The position numbers were made by a program, and so were the translations under genes. Source: Anas platyrhynchos (lineage: Eukaryota > Chordata > Aves > Anseriformes > Anatidae). From it: a stretch of DNA of 64,000 nt. The notes beneath the pieces were generated by a model, which saw only the letters and a list, made by a program, of their open reading frames with translations, was not told the DNA's origin and made no database searches. The stretch is from assembly GCF_047663525.1 (NCBI RefSeq), contig NC_092617.1, forward strand, positions 1,355,501 through 1,419,500. Direction: 5' to 3'. Shown piece after piece: positions 49,221 through 58,770 of the stretch (within the stretch, counting starts at the first letter, position 1; the number at the start of each line of letters is the position of its first letter).

Positions 49221-50110
49221 TGTGAGGAATGTTTTAACAATTCCAATTCGTGTCCATAAATTCGTGTCCATAAATAAATAAATAAGTCCGTAATAATGTA
49301 ATAATTCTGTTTGAATCCTGCCTGCCTCTGGGCCCTGCGCTGGCAATTTAATTCTTGAACCACAGATGCAGTGTGCTCCGGTCTCCCCCTCATTCCAGTC
49401 AGTTTATCACGTCTTCAGAAAACACTCCTTAAATTTATGAACCTGTTTGCTTTTGTTATTCCTGACTTCTAGTTCTAACAGTTACAGTTTTTCTTTTCTG
49501 TCTTCTCTGTCGAGATTGATTTAACACTGCTATAGATGTTATGTAGATGACTGTGAATAGCTGGGAAAGAATGTTTTAATTGCTCGTGAATCGCCAACCT
49601 GTTTGGGAGTTTCAGAACAACTGATAATAACCGGTGACTGCTGGTGACTGTTATGGGATCCTTGGTATCTGGCCAGGGGGGCCAAGAGATTAAGAGGAAG
49701 AGAAAAGAAGCTGAAGGACGGTTGGGAGACAAGACCTGTGGAGAGTGTACAGAGAGTGTTCCATAAACTTGGAATAGTGCCAAGTAAGTACAAAGGGTGA
49801 GAGGAAGACTACGAGCCTTCAGCATGAAAGACCCCTAGAGACCCCCAGAGGAGACTGATGCGCATGCTCCAGTAGGAGGAACAGGACTCCGGAAGCTAAT
49901 TATAATAATCTACCTTTTTAGAAGTAGTAATGAATATGTATTAGTCTAGGTGCATAAAAATCAGCTGCTTGATGTAACTGGTGTGCGTCCTGGTGGAGCG
50001 GAGACTCCCGGTGCACCCAGCGCTGTTTGCTTACCTCTATTCCTTTATATTACTTTAATAAATCCTATTTTTCATTTAATCCTAAATTGAATCCTGAGCC
50101 ATTTATAACA
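49221..50110 (+). repeat. 5' LTR of the class I provirus
   Basis: Starts TGTGAGGAATG and ends TTATAACA, 890 bp. AATAAA at 50057-50062. A TATA-like GCATAAAAATC lies near 49951. It matches the 3' LTR at 57877-58766 over its whole length. Confidence 0.95.
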
Positions 50111-50113
50111 ATT

Positions 50114-50131
50114 TGGGGGCTCGTCCGGGAT
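50114..50131 (+). promoter_or_regulatory. Primer-binding site, tRNA-Pro
   Basis: TGGGGGCTCGTCCGGGAT starts three bases after the 5' LTR. This is the well-known proline tRNA primer site of gammaretroviruses. Confidence 0.95.
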
Positions 50132-50728
50132 GGCTATAGTTCCTGAATTCTGATTTAATCTAGGAGAGGCGCCCCACCATTTGGTGGCTCCTGTTTGAGT
50201 CAGATCGGGACTAATGCCATCCTGAACCTGAATAAAGGTAAGCAAAGAATTTGATTTTTTTTTGAGCTCCCTTGTTGCCGGCTGTTTTTTGCCCGTAATT
50301 CTGCGCGCGAAGATCCGGACGAAGACGACAGAGTCGTTTGGATACCGTTTGGTTGGATTCCGGTGTCCGGGATCAAACCGGACGAAGACGACAGCCGTTT
50401 GGATACCGTCTGGTTCGATCCCAGACGAAGACGCTGGTGGATACCGTCCGATTGGAGTCTGGACAGTCTGGACGAAGACGACTGATTCGTAAGATACCGT
50501 CCGGTTGGGTAAAGGTACGGTTGCCAGTTTTTGTGTGAGAGTGTAACTGAGACTTCTAAAGTCAGCGTGGAGGTCTTTTTGTTTTCTCACTGGTTCTGAT
50601 CTCCTGTCGGGGGGGCTGGGCTGGTGAGAAGAGGGATACGTGGGTGGGTGATAGGTCCTAAACCCCCTGCAAGACACTCTCACCAGGCAACCAAGGGCTG
50701 TGGGAATTGCCACTAGTAAAATTCCCAG
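50132..50728 (+). promoter_or_regulatory. Leader with splice donor and ~60-bp repeats
   Basis: A strong splice donor (AAAGGTAAGCAAAG, GT at 50238) precedes four degenerate ~60-bp repeats marked by GGACGAAGACG and GGATACCGT (about 50312-50510). This position usually holds the packaging signal; a packaging role for the repeats is inference. Confidence 0.7.
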
Positions 50729-52237
50729 ATGGGTCAAATAAAATCGAAGACCAAGGACCAGAAAGGGAGCGAAATACCAGATATACCACCAGAAAGTCCA
50801 TTAGGAATAATGATTGGAAATTGGAACAATAGGGGCCCCAGAAAAGGGAAAAATAAAGTAAAATTGGTTCAGTACTGTATGACGGAATGGCCAAAAAAAC
50901 CTTTAAGACCACATGTTTTCTGGCCTGTTTTTGGATCTTTTGATGATTGGATTTGTCAGGCTTTGAATATATACGTTAATTTAAAAGAACCTTTCTGTCA
51001 GGAAGAAAGTGAGTACGCAGAATTGTGGGTTAGGACTTCACGTCCAGCCTCAATATTTGCACTAAAAACAAAAACGAAGGAGGATTCTGGAGGAGAGGAA
51101 AAGCAGGAGAAAGAAAAGAATGATGAATGGGAGCCGTTGGATAATTTACCACCTCTGGGTCCTAATAACACCCTCCCGGCTCCCCCTGCTCCCCCTCCGG
51201 TACCGGTAATATCTCCGGCAGTGCGGCCAAGGCCCCCGAGGCCTCTGCCTCCAGCACAAACAGCACCAGAGTTAGATCTGCCTCCGGCTGCATGCACAAG
51301 AAGTAAGACTGCCGTATCTGAGGAAACCCCTCTATATCCATTAAGAGAAGTACCTCTTGGAGGCAATCAGGGAGGTATTGGGTTTGTGGCAGTCCCTTTA
51401 AACACCACAGAGGTGAGAACTTTTAGAAAAGAGATGGGGACCCTGTTAAATGACCCCCTCGGAGTAGCCGAAAAACTAGATCAATTCCTGGGTCCTAACA
51501 CTTATACCTGGGAAGAAATACAATCCATTTTAGGCATTTTATTTACTGCTGAGGAAAGGGGAATGATCAGGCAAGCTGGAATGAGAATTTGGGAAAGACA
51601 AAATCAAGCAGGACCCCCAGGAGATCAAAAATGGCCAAATGTGGATCCCCACTGGGACCACCAGCAACCCCAGGGGAGACAAAATATGAGAGATTTGAGA
51701 ACAATAATTATACAAGGAATAAGAGAAGCGGTTCCACGAGGAAAAAACATTAATAAAGCATTCAATGAACACCAAGGAAAAGAGGAACCTCCAACAGAAT
51801 GGTTGGAGAGATTAAAGAAAAGCCTGCAAATGTATTCAGGGATCGATCCGAATACAGCAATTGGAACCGCACTTCTTAGAACACAATTCGTAGCCAAATC
51901 CTGGGGGGACATAAGAAGGAAATTAGAAAAGCTAGAAAACTGGCAAGAGAGAGGATTAGAAGAGTTACTTAGAGAAGCGCAAAAAGTATATGTCAGGAGA
52001 GATGAGGAGAAACAAAAAACAAAAGCCAAGATCTTTGTAGCAGCAATAAAAGAGAGTCAGAAAAAACCCTTGTCAGGAGAGAGGGAAAAGAGAAGAAGTA
52101 TCGAAGAAGCCCCTAGAGGTCAGCCGTCTCAAGGGAATTCAGTGATCCCCGCTTGTTACTATTGTCAAAAGAAGGGACATTTGCAGAAGAATTGCCGTAA
52201 GCGGGAACAAGACGAGAAAATGTTTAAAGAAGAATAG
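50729..52237 (+). CDS. gag: Gag polyprotein
   Basis: 502 residues. It starts MGQ, giving a Gly2 for myristoylation and membrane targeting of the matrix domain. Residues ~110-185 are acidic and then Pro-rich. The capsid region follows from about residue 215 (GGIGFVAVPLNTTEV), and a major homology region-like stretch lies near residues 330-380 (NINKAFNEHQGKEEPPTEWL). Nucleocapsid has one CCHC zinc knuckle, C476, C479, H484, C489; a single knuckle is typical of gammaretroviruses. The ORF ends with UAG at 52235, in the same frame as pol, so Gag-Pol is expected from stop readthrough. No internal break is seen. Confidence 0.95.
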   Translation: MGQIKSKTKDQKGSEIPDIPPESPLGIMIGNWNNRGPRKGKNKVKLVQYCMTEWPKKPLRPHVFWPVFGSFDDWICQALNIYVNLKEPFCQEESEYAELWVRTSRPASIFALKTKTKEDSGGEEKQEKEKNDEWEPLDNLPPLGPNNTLPAPPAPPPVPVISPAVRPRPPRPLPPAQTAPELDLPPAACTRSKTAVSEETPLYPLREVPLGGNQGGIGFVAVPLNTTEVRTFRKEMGTLLNDPLGVAEKLDQFLGPNTYTWEEIQSILGILFTAEERGMIRQAGMRIWERQNQAGPPGDQKWPNVDPHWDHQQPQGRQNMRDLRTIIIQGIREAVPRGKNINKAFNEHQGKEEPPTEWLERLKKSLQMYSGIDPNTAIGTALLRTQFVAKSWGDIRRKLEKLENWQERGLEELLREAQKVYVRRDEEKQKTKAKIFVAAIKESQKKPLSGEREKRRSIEEAPRGQPSQGNSVIPACYYCQKKGHLQKNCRKREQDEKMFKEE

Positions 52238-55200
52238 GGGTGTCAGGGGCTATATCTTCTGGGGACTTCAACATCAACAGAGCCCTTGATAAAATTATTA
52301 ATTGGTCCCCAAAAAGAAGAAGTACTATTTTTAGTAGACACGGGAGCTGAAAGATCCACTATTCAAAAACTCCCAGAGGGAATAAAAGAAGGGAAAAATT
52401 ACACGTCTGTAATAGGGGCAAAAGGAGAGCCTTTTAAGGTTCCTGTGTTAAAAGATGTGGAAATAGAAACTGATCAAAAGATTTGTCTTAATGATTTACT
52501 TCTGCTCCCTGAAGCGGAGTACAATTTACTGGGAAGGGATCTGATTTTAAAATTAAACTTAAGCATTCAAAGTCAAGGGGATAAATTGCAAATTAAATTA
52601 TACACTTTAACACAAAAAGATGAAGAGGTTATTAACCCTTCAGTGTGGTATAAGGAAGGGGAAATTGGAAAAATGAGAATGGACCCCATAAATGTGCAAA
52701 TAATGGATCCACATCGTCCTATTCGAATTAAACAATACCCTATACCAATGGAGGGTCGAAGGGGATTAAAACCCATAGTTGATAGACTTTTGGAAGAAGG
52801 GACTTTAGAACCATGTATGTCACCTCACAATACACCCATCCTCCCTGTAAAAAAATCGGATGGGTCGTACAGAATGGTACAGGATTTGAGAGCTGTAAAT
52901 CAGCGAACAATCACTAAATTCCCTGTGGTAGCAAATCCTTACACTCTGCTGAGTCACATCTCTCCCAAATATACTTGGTATAGCGTAATAGATCTAAAAG
53001 ATGCCTTTTGGACCTGTCCTTTAGATGAAAATTCCAGGGATTATTTTGCTTTTGAATGGGAAGACCCGGAAACGGGACGAAAACAACAATTAAGGTGGAC
53101 CGTGCTACCACAAGGTTTCACTGAGTCACCAAATCTATTTGGTCAAACTTTGGAGAAAGTTTTACAAGATTTTACATTACCCGGGGAGGTAAAGTTGTTG
53201 CAATATGTGGATGATTTATTAATAGCTGGAGAGACTGAAGAAGGAACCCGAAAAGCTACTATTGATTTGTTAAATTTCCTAGGGGAAAAGGGATTAAAGG
53301 TGTCTCGGTCAAAGTTACAATTTGTGGAACAGGAGGTAAAATACTTAGGACACTGGTTGAGCAGAGGAGAAAAGAAATTGGATCCTGACAGGGTATCCGG
53401 GATCCTCTCCTTAAGACCCCCACGAACTAAAAAGGAAATTCAGCAAACATTGGGATTATTAGGATATTGTAGACCGTGGCTTGAAAGCTATAGTGAGAAG
53501 GTTAAATTTTTATATGAGAAATTAATTGATGATCAATTTAAGTGGTCCGCAGAAGATGACCAAAAATTTGAAGAAATAAAAAAAGCATTAATACAAGCAC
53601 CTGTACTAAGTCTCCCAGATCTAGAGAAACCCTTTTATCTCTTTGTGAACACATCAAACCAGACAGCATATGGAGTCCTTACTCAAGAATGGGCAGGAAT
53701 TAAAAAACCCGTGGGGTATTGTTCTAAATTACTTGATCCAGTAAGCAGGGGGTGGCCTGCTTGTCTTCAAGCTTTGGTCGCTACAGCATTATTAATAGAA
53801 GAAGTGAGAAAGATTACTTTCAGTGCCCCCTTAAAAGTGTACACTCCACACAATGTCAGAAGCGTCTTACAACAGAGAGCGGAGAAATGGTTAACAGACA
53901 GTCGGATCCTAAAGTATGAAGCTATACTAATTGACTCCCCTGATTTAGAACTGAAGGTAACTTCTGCTCAGAGCCCAGCACAATTTTTATTTGGAAAACC
54001 ATCAGAGGAATTACAACATAATTGTCTGGAGGTAATTGAGACCCAGACTAAAGTAAGACCTGATTTGAGAGATACTGAATTAGAGAAGGGGGAGATACTA
54101 TTCATAGACGGTTCCTCTAGAGTAGTAGAAGGAAAAAGAAAATCAGGATATGCCATAATTAATAAACACCTAGAATCTGTGGAATCAGGCCCCCTGAGTC
54201 CATCGTGGTCAGCTCAGGCTTGCGAGCTGTATGCCCTACACAGGGCCCTGGAGCTATTAAAGGGAAAAAGTGGAACTATATATACAGATTCTAAATATGC
54301 ATATGGAGTGGTTCACACCTTTGGAAAGATTTGGGAGGAAAGAGGTTTAATTAATACGCAAGGGAAAAATCTTATACATCAAGAATTAATAAGGAAAATT
54401 TTAAAAGCATTAAGGGAACCTAAAGAAATAGCAGTAGTACATGTAAGAGGGCACCAGAAAGGATTGGAATATCACACTAGGGGAAATAATCTAGCAGATA
54501 AAGAAGCTCAAGAAGCAGCTTTAAGAATTCAGGCTGCTAAAATCAATATAGTACAGGAAGAAGAAAGACAGGAAGAAGAAAAAGAAGAAGAAGAAAAGAG
54601 GTTCACTCCTGAAGAACGAACAAAACTGGAGAAAATAGGTGCTAAATTAGAACGAGGAAAATGGACATTGCCAGACGGGCGAGAGATGTTACCGAAGGCT
54701 TATGCAAGACAAAGATTGGAACGTTTGCATACACAAACACACTGGGGTACAAGAACACTAAGTAATCATTTACTTAAACAATTTGGTTGTATAGGGGTTT
54801 TTGAAATAGCAAAGCAAGTCACACAAGGTTGTTTAACTTGTCAGAAAATAAATAAGAAAATATTCCGACAGGCGGCAGCGGGAGGGAGAAAAACAGCATA
54901 TCGGCCTTTTGAGAGAGTACAAGTTGATTTTACCGAATTACCTAAAGTAGGGAGGATCAAGTATTTATTGGTAATTGTGGATCATTTAACACAATGGGTA
55001 GAAGCTTATCCTGTGGCACGAGCTACGGCACAAGTGGTGACAAAAATTTTATTGGAACACCTGATACCTAGATATGGGATAATCCAGTACATTGATTCTG
55101 ACCAAGGCACACACTTTACTTCTAAAATAATAAAATTATTATGTCAATCATTAGGTATTCAGTGGGAATATCATACTCCGTGGCACCCACAAAGCTCAGG

Positions 55201-55810
55201 GAAAGTAGAGAGAATGAATCAAACAATAAAACAGCAATTGGCTAAATTAATGGTTGAGACACAAATGCCTTGGACTCGATGTTTACCATTGGCACTTTTA
55301 AACATAAGAACTAAATCACATAGTGAGACTGGATTATCATCATATGAAATGTTATATGGTATGCCTTATTCACAGGGAATGCCTCTGGGAGACAATGTAG
55401 TTGAAGATCGTAGTATCCAGAAATATATAATTACTATTGGGAAAAGGTTGCAAGAACTAAGAGAAATTGGAATACTGGTTCAAACACCACCTTTAGGATT
55501 TGCTATCCATAAAATACAACCAGGGGACGAGGTTTTAATAAAAACTTGGAAAGAAGAATCTTTACAGCCCCGGTGGGAGGGACCGTACCTTGTTTTACTT
55601 ACCACCGAAACAGCTGTGAGAACAGCAGAAAGGGGTTGGACCCATGCATCCAGAGTAAAAGGACCAATAAATACCAAAACTTGGAGGGTTGAGTCCGCTC
55701 CTGGGGAACTGAAATTAAAACTAAAAAGAACTAATATTCCGGAAATAGGGCATGCTTTACATGAAACACCAGAAGAAGGGGACAAGCAAGCCCGCAATGA
55801 AGAAAGGTGA
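52238..55810 (+). CDS. pol: Pol (protease, reverse transcriptase, RNase H, integrase), expressed by readthrough
   Basis: Open in the gag frame from just after the UAG; the first internal Met is at 52286 (numbered 1, 1174 residues). Protease active site DTGA at 18-21. Reverse transcriptase has LPQGFTESP and the catalytic YVDD at 307-310. RNase H has LFIDGSS with D608 and TDSKYAYGVVH. Integrase has the zinc site H815, H819, C849, C852 and the catalytic triad D881, D939, E975 with the canonical 35-residue gap between the last two. All catalytic residues are present and no stop interrupts the frame. An acidic linker rich in Glu/Lys (about residues 755-775) joins RNase H to integrase. Confidence 0.95.
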   Translation, partial: GCQGLYLLGTSTSTEPLIKLLIGPQKEEVLFLVDTGAERSTIQKLPEGIKEGKNYTSVIGAKGEPFKVPVLKDVEIETDQKICLNDLLLLPEAEYNLLGRDLILKLNLSIQSQGDKLQIKLYTLTQKDEEVINPSVWYKEGEIGKMRMDPINVQIMDPHRPIRIKQYPIPMEGRRGLKPIVDRLLEEGTLEPCMSPHNTPILPVKKSDGSYRMVQDLRAVNQRTITKFPVVANPYTLLSHISPKYTWYSVIDLKDAFWTCPLDENSRDYFAFEWEDPETGRKQQLRWTVLPQGFTESPNLFGQTLEKVLQDFTLPGEVKLLQYVDDLLIAGETEEGTRKATIDLLNFLGEKGLKVSRSKLQFVEQEVKYLGHWLSRGEKKLDPDRVSGILSLRPPRTKKEIQQTLGLLGYCRPWLESYSEKVKFLYEKLIDDQFKWSAEDDQKFEEIKKALIQAPVLSLPDLEKPFYLFVNTSNQTAYGVLTQEWAGIKKPVGYCSKLLDPVSRGWPACLQALVATALLIEEVRKITFSAPLKVYTPHNVRSVLQQRAEKWLTDSRILKYEAILIDSPDLELKVTSAQSPAQFLFGKPSEELQHNCLEVIETQTKVRPDLRDTELEKGEILFIDGSSRVVEGKRKSGYAIINKHLESVESGPLSPSWSAQACELYALHRALELLKGKSGTIYTDSKYAYGVVHTFGKIWEERGLINTQGKNLIHQELIRKILKALREPKEIAVVHVRGHQKGLEYHTRGNNLADKEAQEAALRIQAAKINIVQEEERQEEEKEEEEKRFTPEERTKLEKIGAKLERGKWTLPDGREMLPKAYARQRLERLHTQTHWGTRTLSNHLLKQFGCIGVFEIAKQVTQGCLTCQKINKKIFRQAAAGGRKTAYRPFERVQVDFTELPKVGRIKYLLVIVDHLTQWVEAYPVARATAQVVTKILLEHLIPRYGIIQYIDSDQGTHFTSKIIKLLCQSLGIQWEYHTPWHPQSSGKVERMNQTIKQQLAKLMVETQMPWTRCLPLALLNIRTKSHSETGLSSYEMLYGMPYSQGMPLGDNVVEDRSIQKYIITIGKRLQELREIGILVQTPPLGFAIHKIQPGDEVLIKTWKEESLQPRWEGPYLVLLTTETAVRTAERGWTHASRVKGPINTKTWRVESAPGELKLKLKRTNIPEIGHALHETPEEGDKQARNEER

Positions 55811-56029
55811 GAAGGCAAGACCGGGGCAGGACTCTCCACTGCGGTGTGTATAGTCTACCGAGGGAGGCAACCCCTATGGGTATTGACTGCCGAGTGTGAG
55901 GGCCTCTACCGGACTTCTCCCGCACTGAAATCAAGCTGTCCCAGAGAAAGAAACAAATGAGCAAACGGAAAATGTATGTATATAATAAGAATTTTGTTGT
56001 TTTTTTAACCTATTGTAATTAGTTTTCCA

Positions 56030-56031
56030 GG
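56030..56031 (+). promoter_or_regulatory. Candidate env splice acceptor
   Basis: TTTTTTTAACC, then TAATTAGTTTTCCAG ending at 56030, about 115 bases before the env ATG. It fits splicing from the donor at 50238. Confidence 0.6.
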
Positions 56032-56145
56032 AGCTGAATCACTCTCGAAAGCCGAACAGTGACACGAGTTTAAACAGATTCTGGAGGTGGATCCAACCCC
56101 AAGGCATTTCTCACCTTTACGATACTCGCTGGACGACGCAGAAGG

Positions 56146-57915
56146 ATGTTATACTTCCTGGTACTATTCTTACAAGGGCAATTGAGCCATGGAAATAATT
56201 TTTTTATTTTGGGGGAGGAAGTGGCTAAGGCTTTTAATCTTAGCAATTGCTGGGTTTGTGGAGGACCAGGAGAAGCTGAAAGTTGGCCTTGGGTAGCTGG
56301 CCCAGTCGAACCTAAGTGGTGGGTTAGTAATTTGAGTGAGGTTCATGATGGAACACAGTTCTGGAAAGAGGAGGAGGACCCGTGGCAATTGCATTCATCA
56401 AGAAAAGGTATATATTGTTTAAATCGAACAGGAACAGTAAAAGTAGGAGAAAGCATTTGTAAATGGACTCTGTCCCCTGGATATGAATGTACTGATCCTG
56501 AATGTGGACCTATAAACTGTACAGCAAGTAAAGGGAAATGGAATGCCACACATGTCCAGCTAAAAAACGGGACTTGGCTGAGATGCTCATCGAAGGAATT
56601 TTTTGGGCCTGGGTGTAAAGCCATGGCAAGAGCACAATCAAAAGGACAATTTGACGTTCAAATTTTGAGTTGTCAGCGTGATAACACCACCAGTGAACAG
56701 CATGTGGTAAAAGTCTACCGCTGGAGGTGGCAAAATGAGAATGGGACACAAGTTTCTTTTAAACATTTCTGGTCAGCTCGTAATATGACAAATCGTGAAG
56801 GAGAAATTAGTTGTAATTGTGAGTGGGAATCTAGTGCGGGGGCTTGGAAGTGTATGTATACAAGCATTAATGAGGCAAACATTGTAACGGGGCCTCTTGG
56901 TAATGAGAACACCTTGTATTTTCATGCCCCAAGAAATAAAAAGGAGTGGGACGGTCCTTTTCCAAATGGGGTGTGGGCTTTAAAAGGACATTATTGGATA
57001 TGTGGCAAACGGGCCTACAAAAGGCTACCAAAAGATTGGTCAGGAGTATGCTACGTGGGATACATAAGACCTTTATTCTTTTTATTATCTCAAATACAAG
57101 GGAATCACTTGGGAATAAAATTATATGATGATATTGATATTGATAGGGAGAAACGATACATTGATACCTCTTTAGCCGGAGGTAGTGCTCAAAAATGGAG
57201 AGAAAACGAATGGCCTCCTGAAAGAATCATACAGTATTATGGACCAGCTACATGGAATCCAAATGAGGTAGTATCTGGAGCTCGAGAACCTATTTATAAT
57301 TTGAATCGCATAATTAGGTTACAAGCAGTTCTCGAATTAATAACTAATCAAACAGCAACAGCTCTGGATCTCTTAGCTGACCAATCTACCCAGATGAGGA
57401 ATGCTATTTTCCAACATAGAATGGTCTTAGACTATTTACTAGCAGAAGAAGGGGGTGTGTGTGGTAAACTAAATTATTCTAATTGTTGCTTACGAATTGA
57501 CGATAATGGAAAAGTAGTTAAAAAGATAACCAAGGAAATTAGAAAATTAGCCCACGTCCCAACACAAACCTGGAAGGATATGGAATGGGATTTATTTTCA
57601 TGGCTGCCTGGTGGACCATGGGTTAGAAGAATGTTATTTTTTTTGTTATGTGGTGTAATGACGTTATTATTTGTACCTTGTATGATACCTTGTTTTACAT
57701 TATTAATACGCCGGGTGATAAATAGTACATTGGTAATAACTTCATTAAGAAAGGAAGGGAATATGTCAATTATGATGCTTAAGGATTGGAGAACAAACCA
57801 AGAACAAACTGATGAAATCCAATTATTAATAACAGAAGAGACACGAATTGGGGATATTAAAAAGAAGATAAGGGATTGTGAGGAATGTTTTAACAATTCC
57901 AATTCGTGTCCATAA
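56146..57915 (+). CDS. env: Envelope glycoprotein
   Basis: 589 residues, intact. A short hydrophobic N-terminus ([10 protein letters not shown]) serves as signal peptide. The surface subunit has the CXXC motif CWVC at 35-38, typical of gamma-type Env with a labile disulfide to TM, and many N-glycosylation sites. A basic cleavage site REKR lies at 334-337. In TM, a helical region with [13 protein letters not shown] precedes C439 and the pair C447-C448, so the spacing is CX7CC rather than the common CX6CC. The membrane anchor is about residues 497-521, with a cytoplasmic tail of about 68 residues. The last 13 codons lie inside the 3' LTR. Host cell fusion function is expected from the family but not shown. 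Confidence 0.93.
   Translation: MLYFLVLFLQGQLSHGNNFFILGEEVAKAFNLSNCWVCGGPGEAESWPWVAGPVEPKWWVSNLSEVHDGTQFWKEEEDPWQLHSSRKGIYCLNRTGTVKVGESICKWTLSPGYECTDPECGPINCTASKGKWNATHVQLKNGTWLRCSSKEFFGPGCKAMARAQSKGQFDVQILSCQRDNTTSEQHVVKVYRWRWQNENGTQVSFKHFWSARNMTNREGEISCNCEWESSAGAWKCMYTSINEANIVTGPLGNENTLYFHAPRNKKEWDGPFPNGVWALKGHYWICGKRAYKRLPKDWSGVCYVGYIRPLFFLLSQIQGNHLGIKLYDDIDIDREKRYIDTSLAGGSAQKWRENEWPPERIIQYYGPATWNPNEVVSGAREPIYNLNRIIRLQAVLELITNQTATALDLLADQSTQMRNAIFQHRMVLDYLLAEEGGVCGKLNYSNCCLRIDDNGKVVKKITKEIRKLAHVPTQTWKDMEWDLFSWLPGGPWVRRMLFFLLCGVMTLLFVPCMIPCFTLLIRRVINSTLVITSLRKEGNMSIMMLKDWRTNQEQTDEIQLLITEETRIGDIKKKIRDCEECFNNSNSCP
57858..57876 (+). promoter_or_regulatory. Polypurine tract of the class I provirus
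   Basis: AAAAAGAAGATAAGGGAT precedes the 3' LTR. It lies inside the env coding frame. Confidence 0.85.
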
Positions 57916-58766
57916 ATTCGTGTCCATAAATAAATAAATAAGTCCGTAATAATGTAATAATTCTGTTTGAATCCTGCCTGCCTCTGGGCCCTGCACTGGC
58001 AATTTAATTCTTGAACCACAGATGCAGTGTGCTCCGGTCTCCCCCTCATTCCAGTCAGTTTATCACGTCTTCAGAAAACACTCCTTAAATTTATGAACCT
58101 GTTTGCTTTTGTTATTCCTGACTTCTAGTTCTAACAGTTACAGTTTTTCTTTTCTGTCTTCTCTGTCGAGATTGATTTAACACTGCTATAGATGTTATGT
58201 AGATGACTGTGAATAGCTGGGAAAGAATGTTTTAATTGCTCGTGAATCGCCAACCTGTTTGGGAGTTTCAGAACAACTGATAATAACCGGTGACTGCTGG
58301 TGACTGTTATGGGATCCTTGGTATCTGGCCAGGGGGGCCAAGAGATTAAGAGGAAGAGAAAAGAAGCTGAAGGACGGTTGGGAGACAAGACCTGTGGAGA
58401 GTGTACAGAGAGTGTTCCATAAACTTGGAATAGTGCCAAGTAAGTACAAAGGGTGAGAGGAAGACTACGAGCCTTCAGCATGAAAGACCCCTAGAGACCC
58501 CCAGAGGAGACTGATGCGCATGCTCCAGTAGGAGGAACAGGACTCCGGAAGCTAATTATAATAATCTACCTTTTTAGAAGTAGTAATGAATATGTATTAG
58601 TCTAGGTGCATAAAAATCAGCTGCTTGATGTAACTGGTGTGCGTCCTGGTGGAGCGGAGACTCCCGGTGCACCCAGCGCTGTTTGCTTACCTCTATTCCT
58701 TTATATTACTTTAATAAATCCTATTTTTCATTTAATCCTAAATTGAATCCTGAGCCATTTATAACA
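57877..58766 (+). repeat. 3' LTR of the class I provirus
   Basis: 890 bp, TGTGAGGAATG to TTATAACA, followed by the target duplicate TCGT and then by array sequence. Confidence 0.95.
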
Positions 58767-58770
58767 TCGT

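Larger units (their letters stand above)
49221..58766 (+). mobile_element. Full-length class I (gamma-like) endogenous retrovirus
   Basis: A 9546-bp provirus with 890-bp LTRs at both ends, tRNA-Pro primer site, open gag, pol and env, splice signals and polypurine tract. It sits inside the 305-bp array. The 4-bp target TCGT is duplicated (49217-49220 and 58767-58770), as is usual for gammaretroviruses. I noticed one LTR difference (CCCTGCGCTGG near 49337, CCCTGCACTGG near 57993). Intact reading frames and near-identical LTRs indicate a recent insertion. Whether it is expressed or infectious cannot be told from sequence. Confidence 0.95.

Noticed and set aside
49475..49825. 116-codon minus-strand ORF, present again at 58131-58481
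   Set aside because: It is inside the LTRs of the provirus and therefore duplicated with them; no known LTR protein resemblance.
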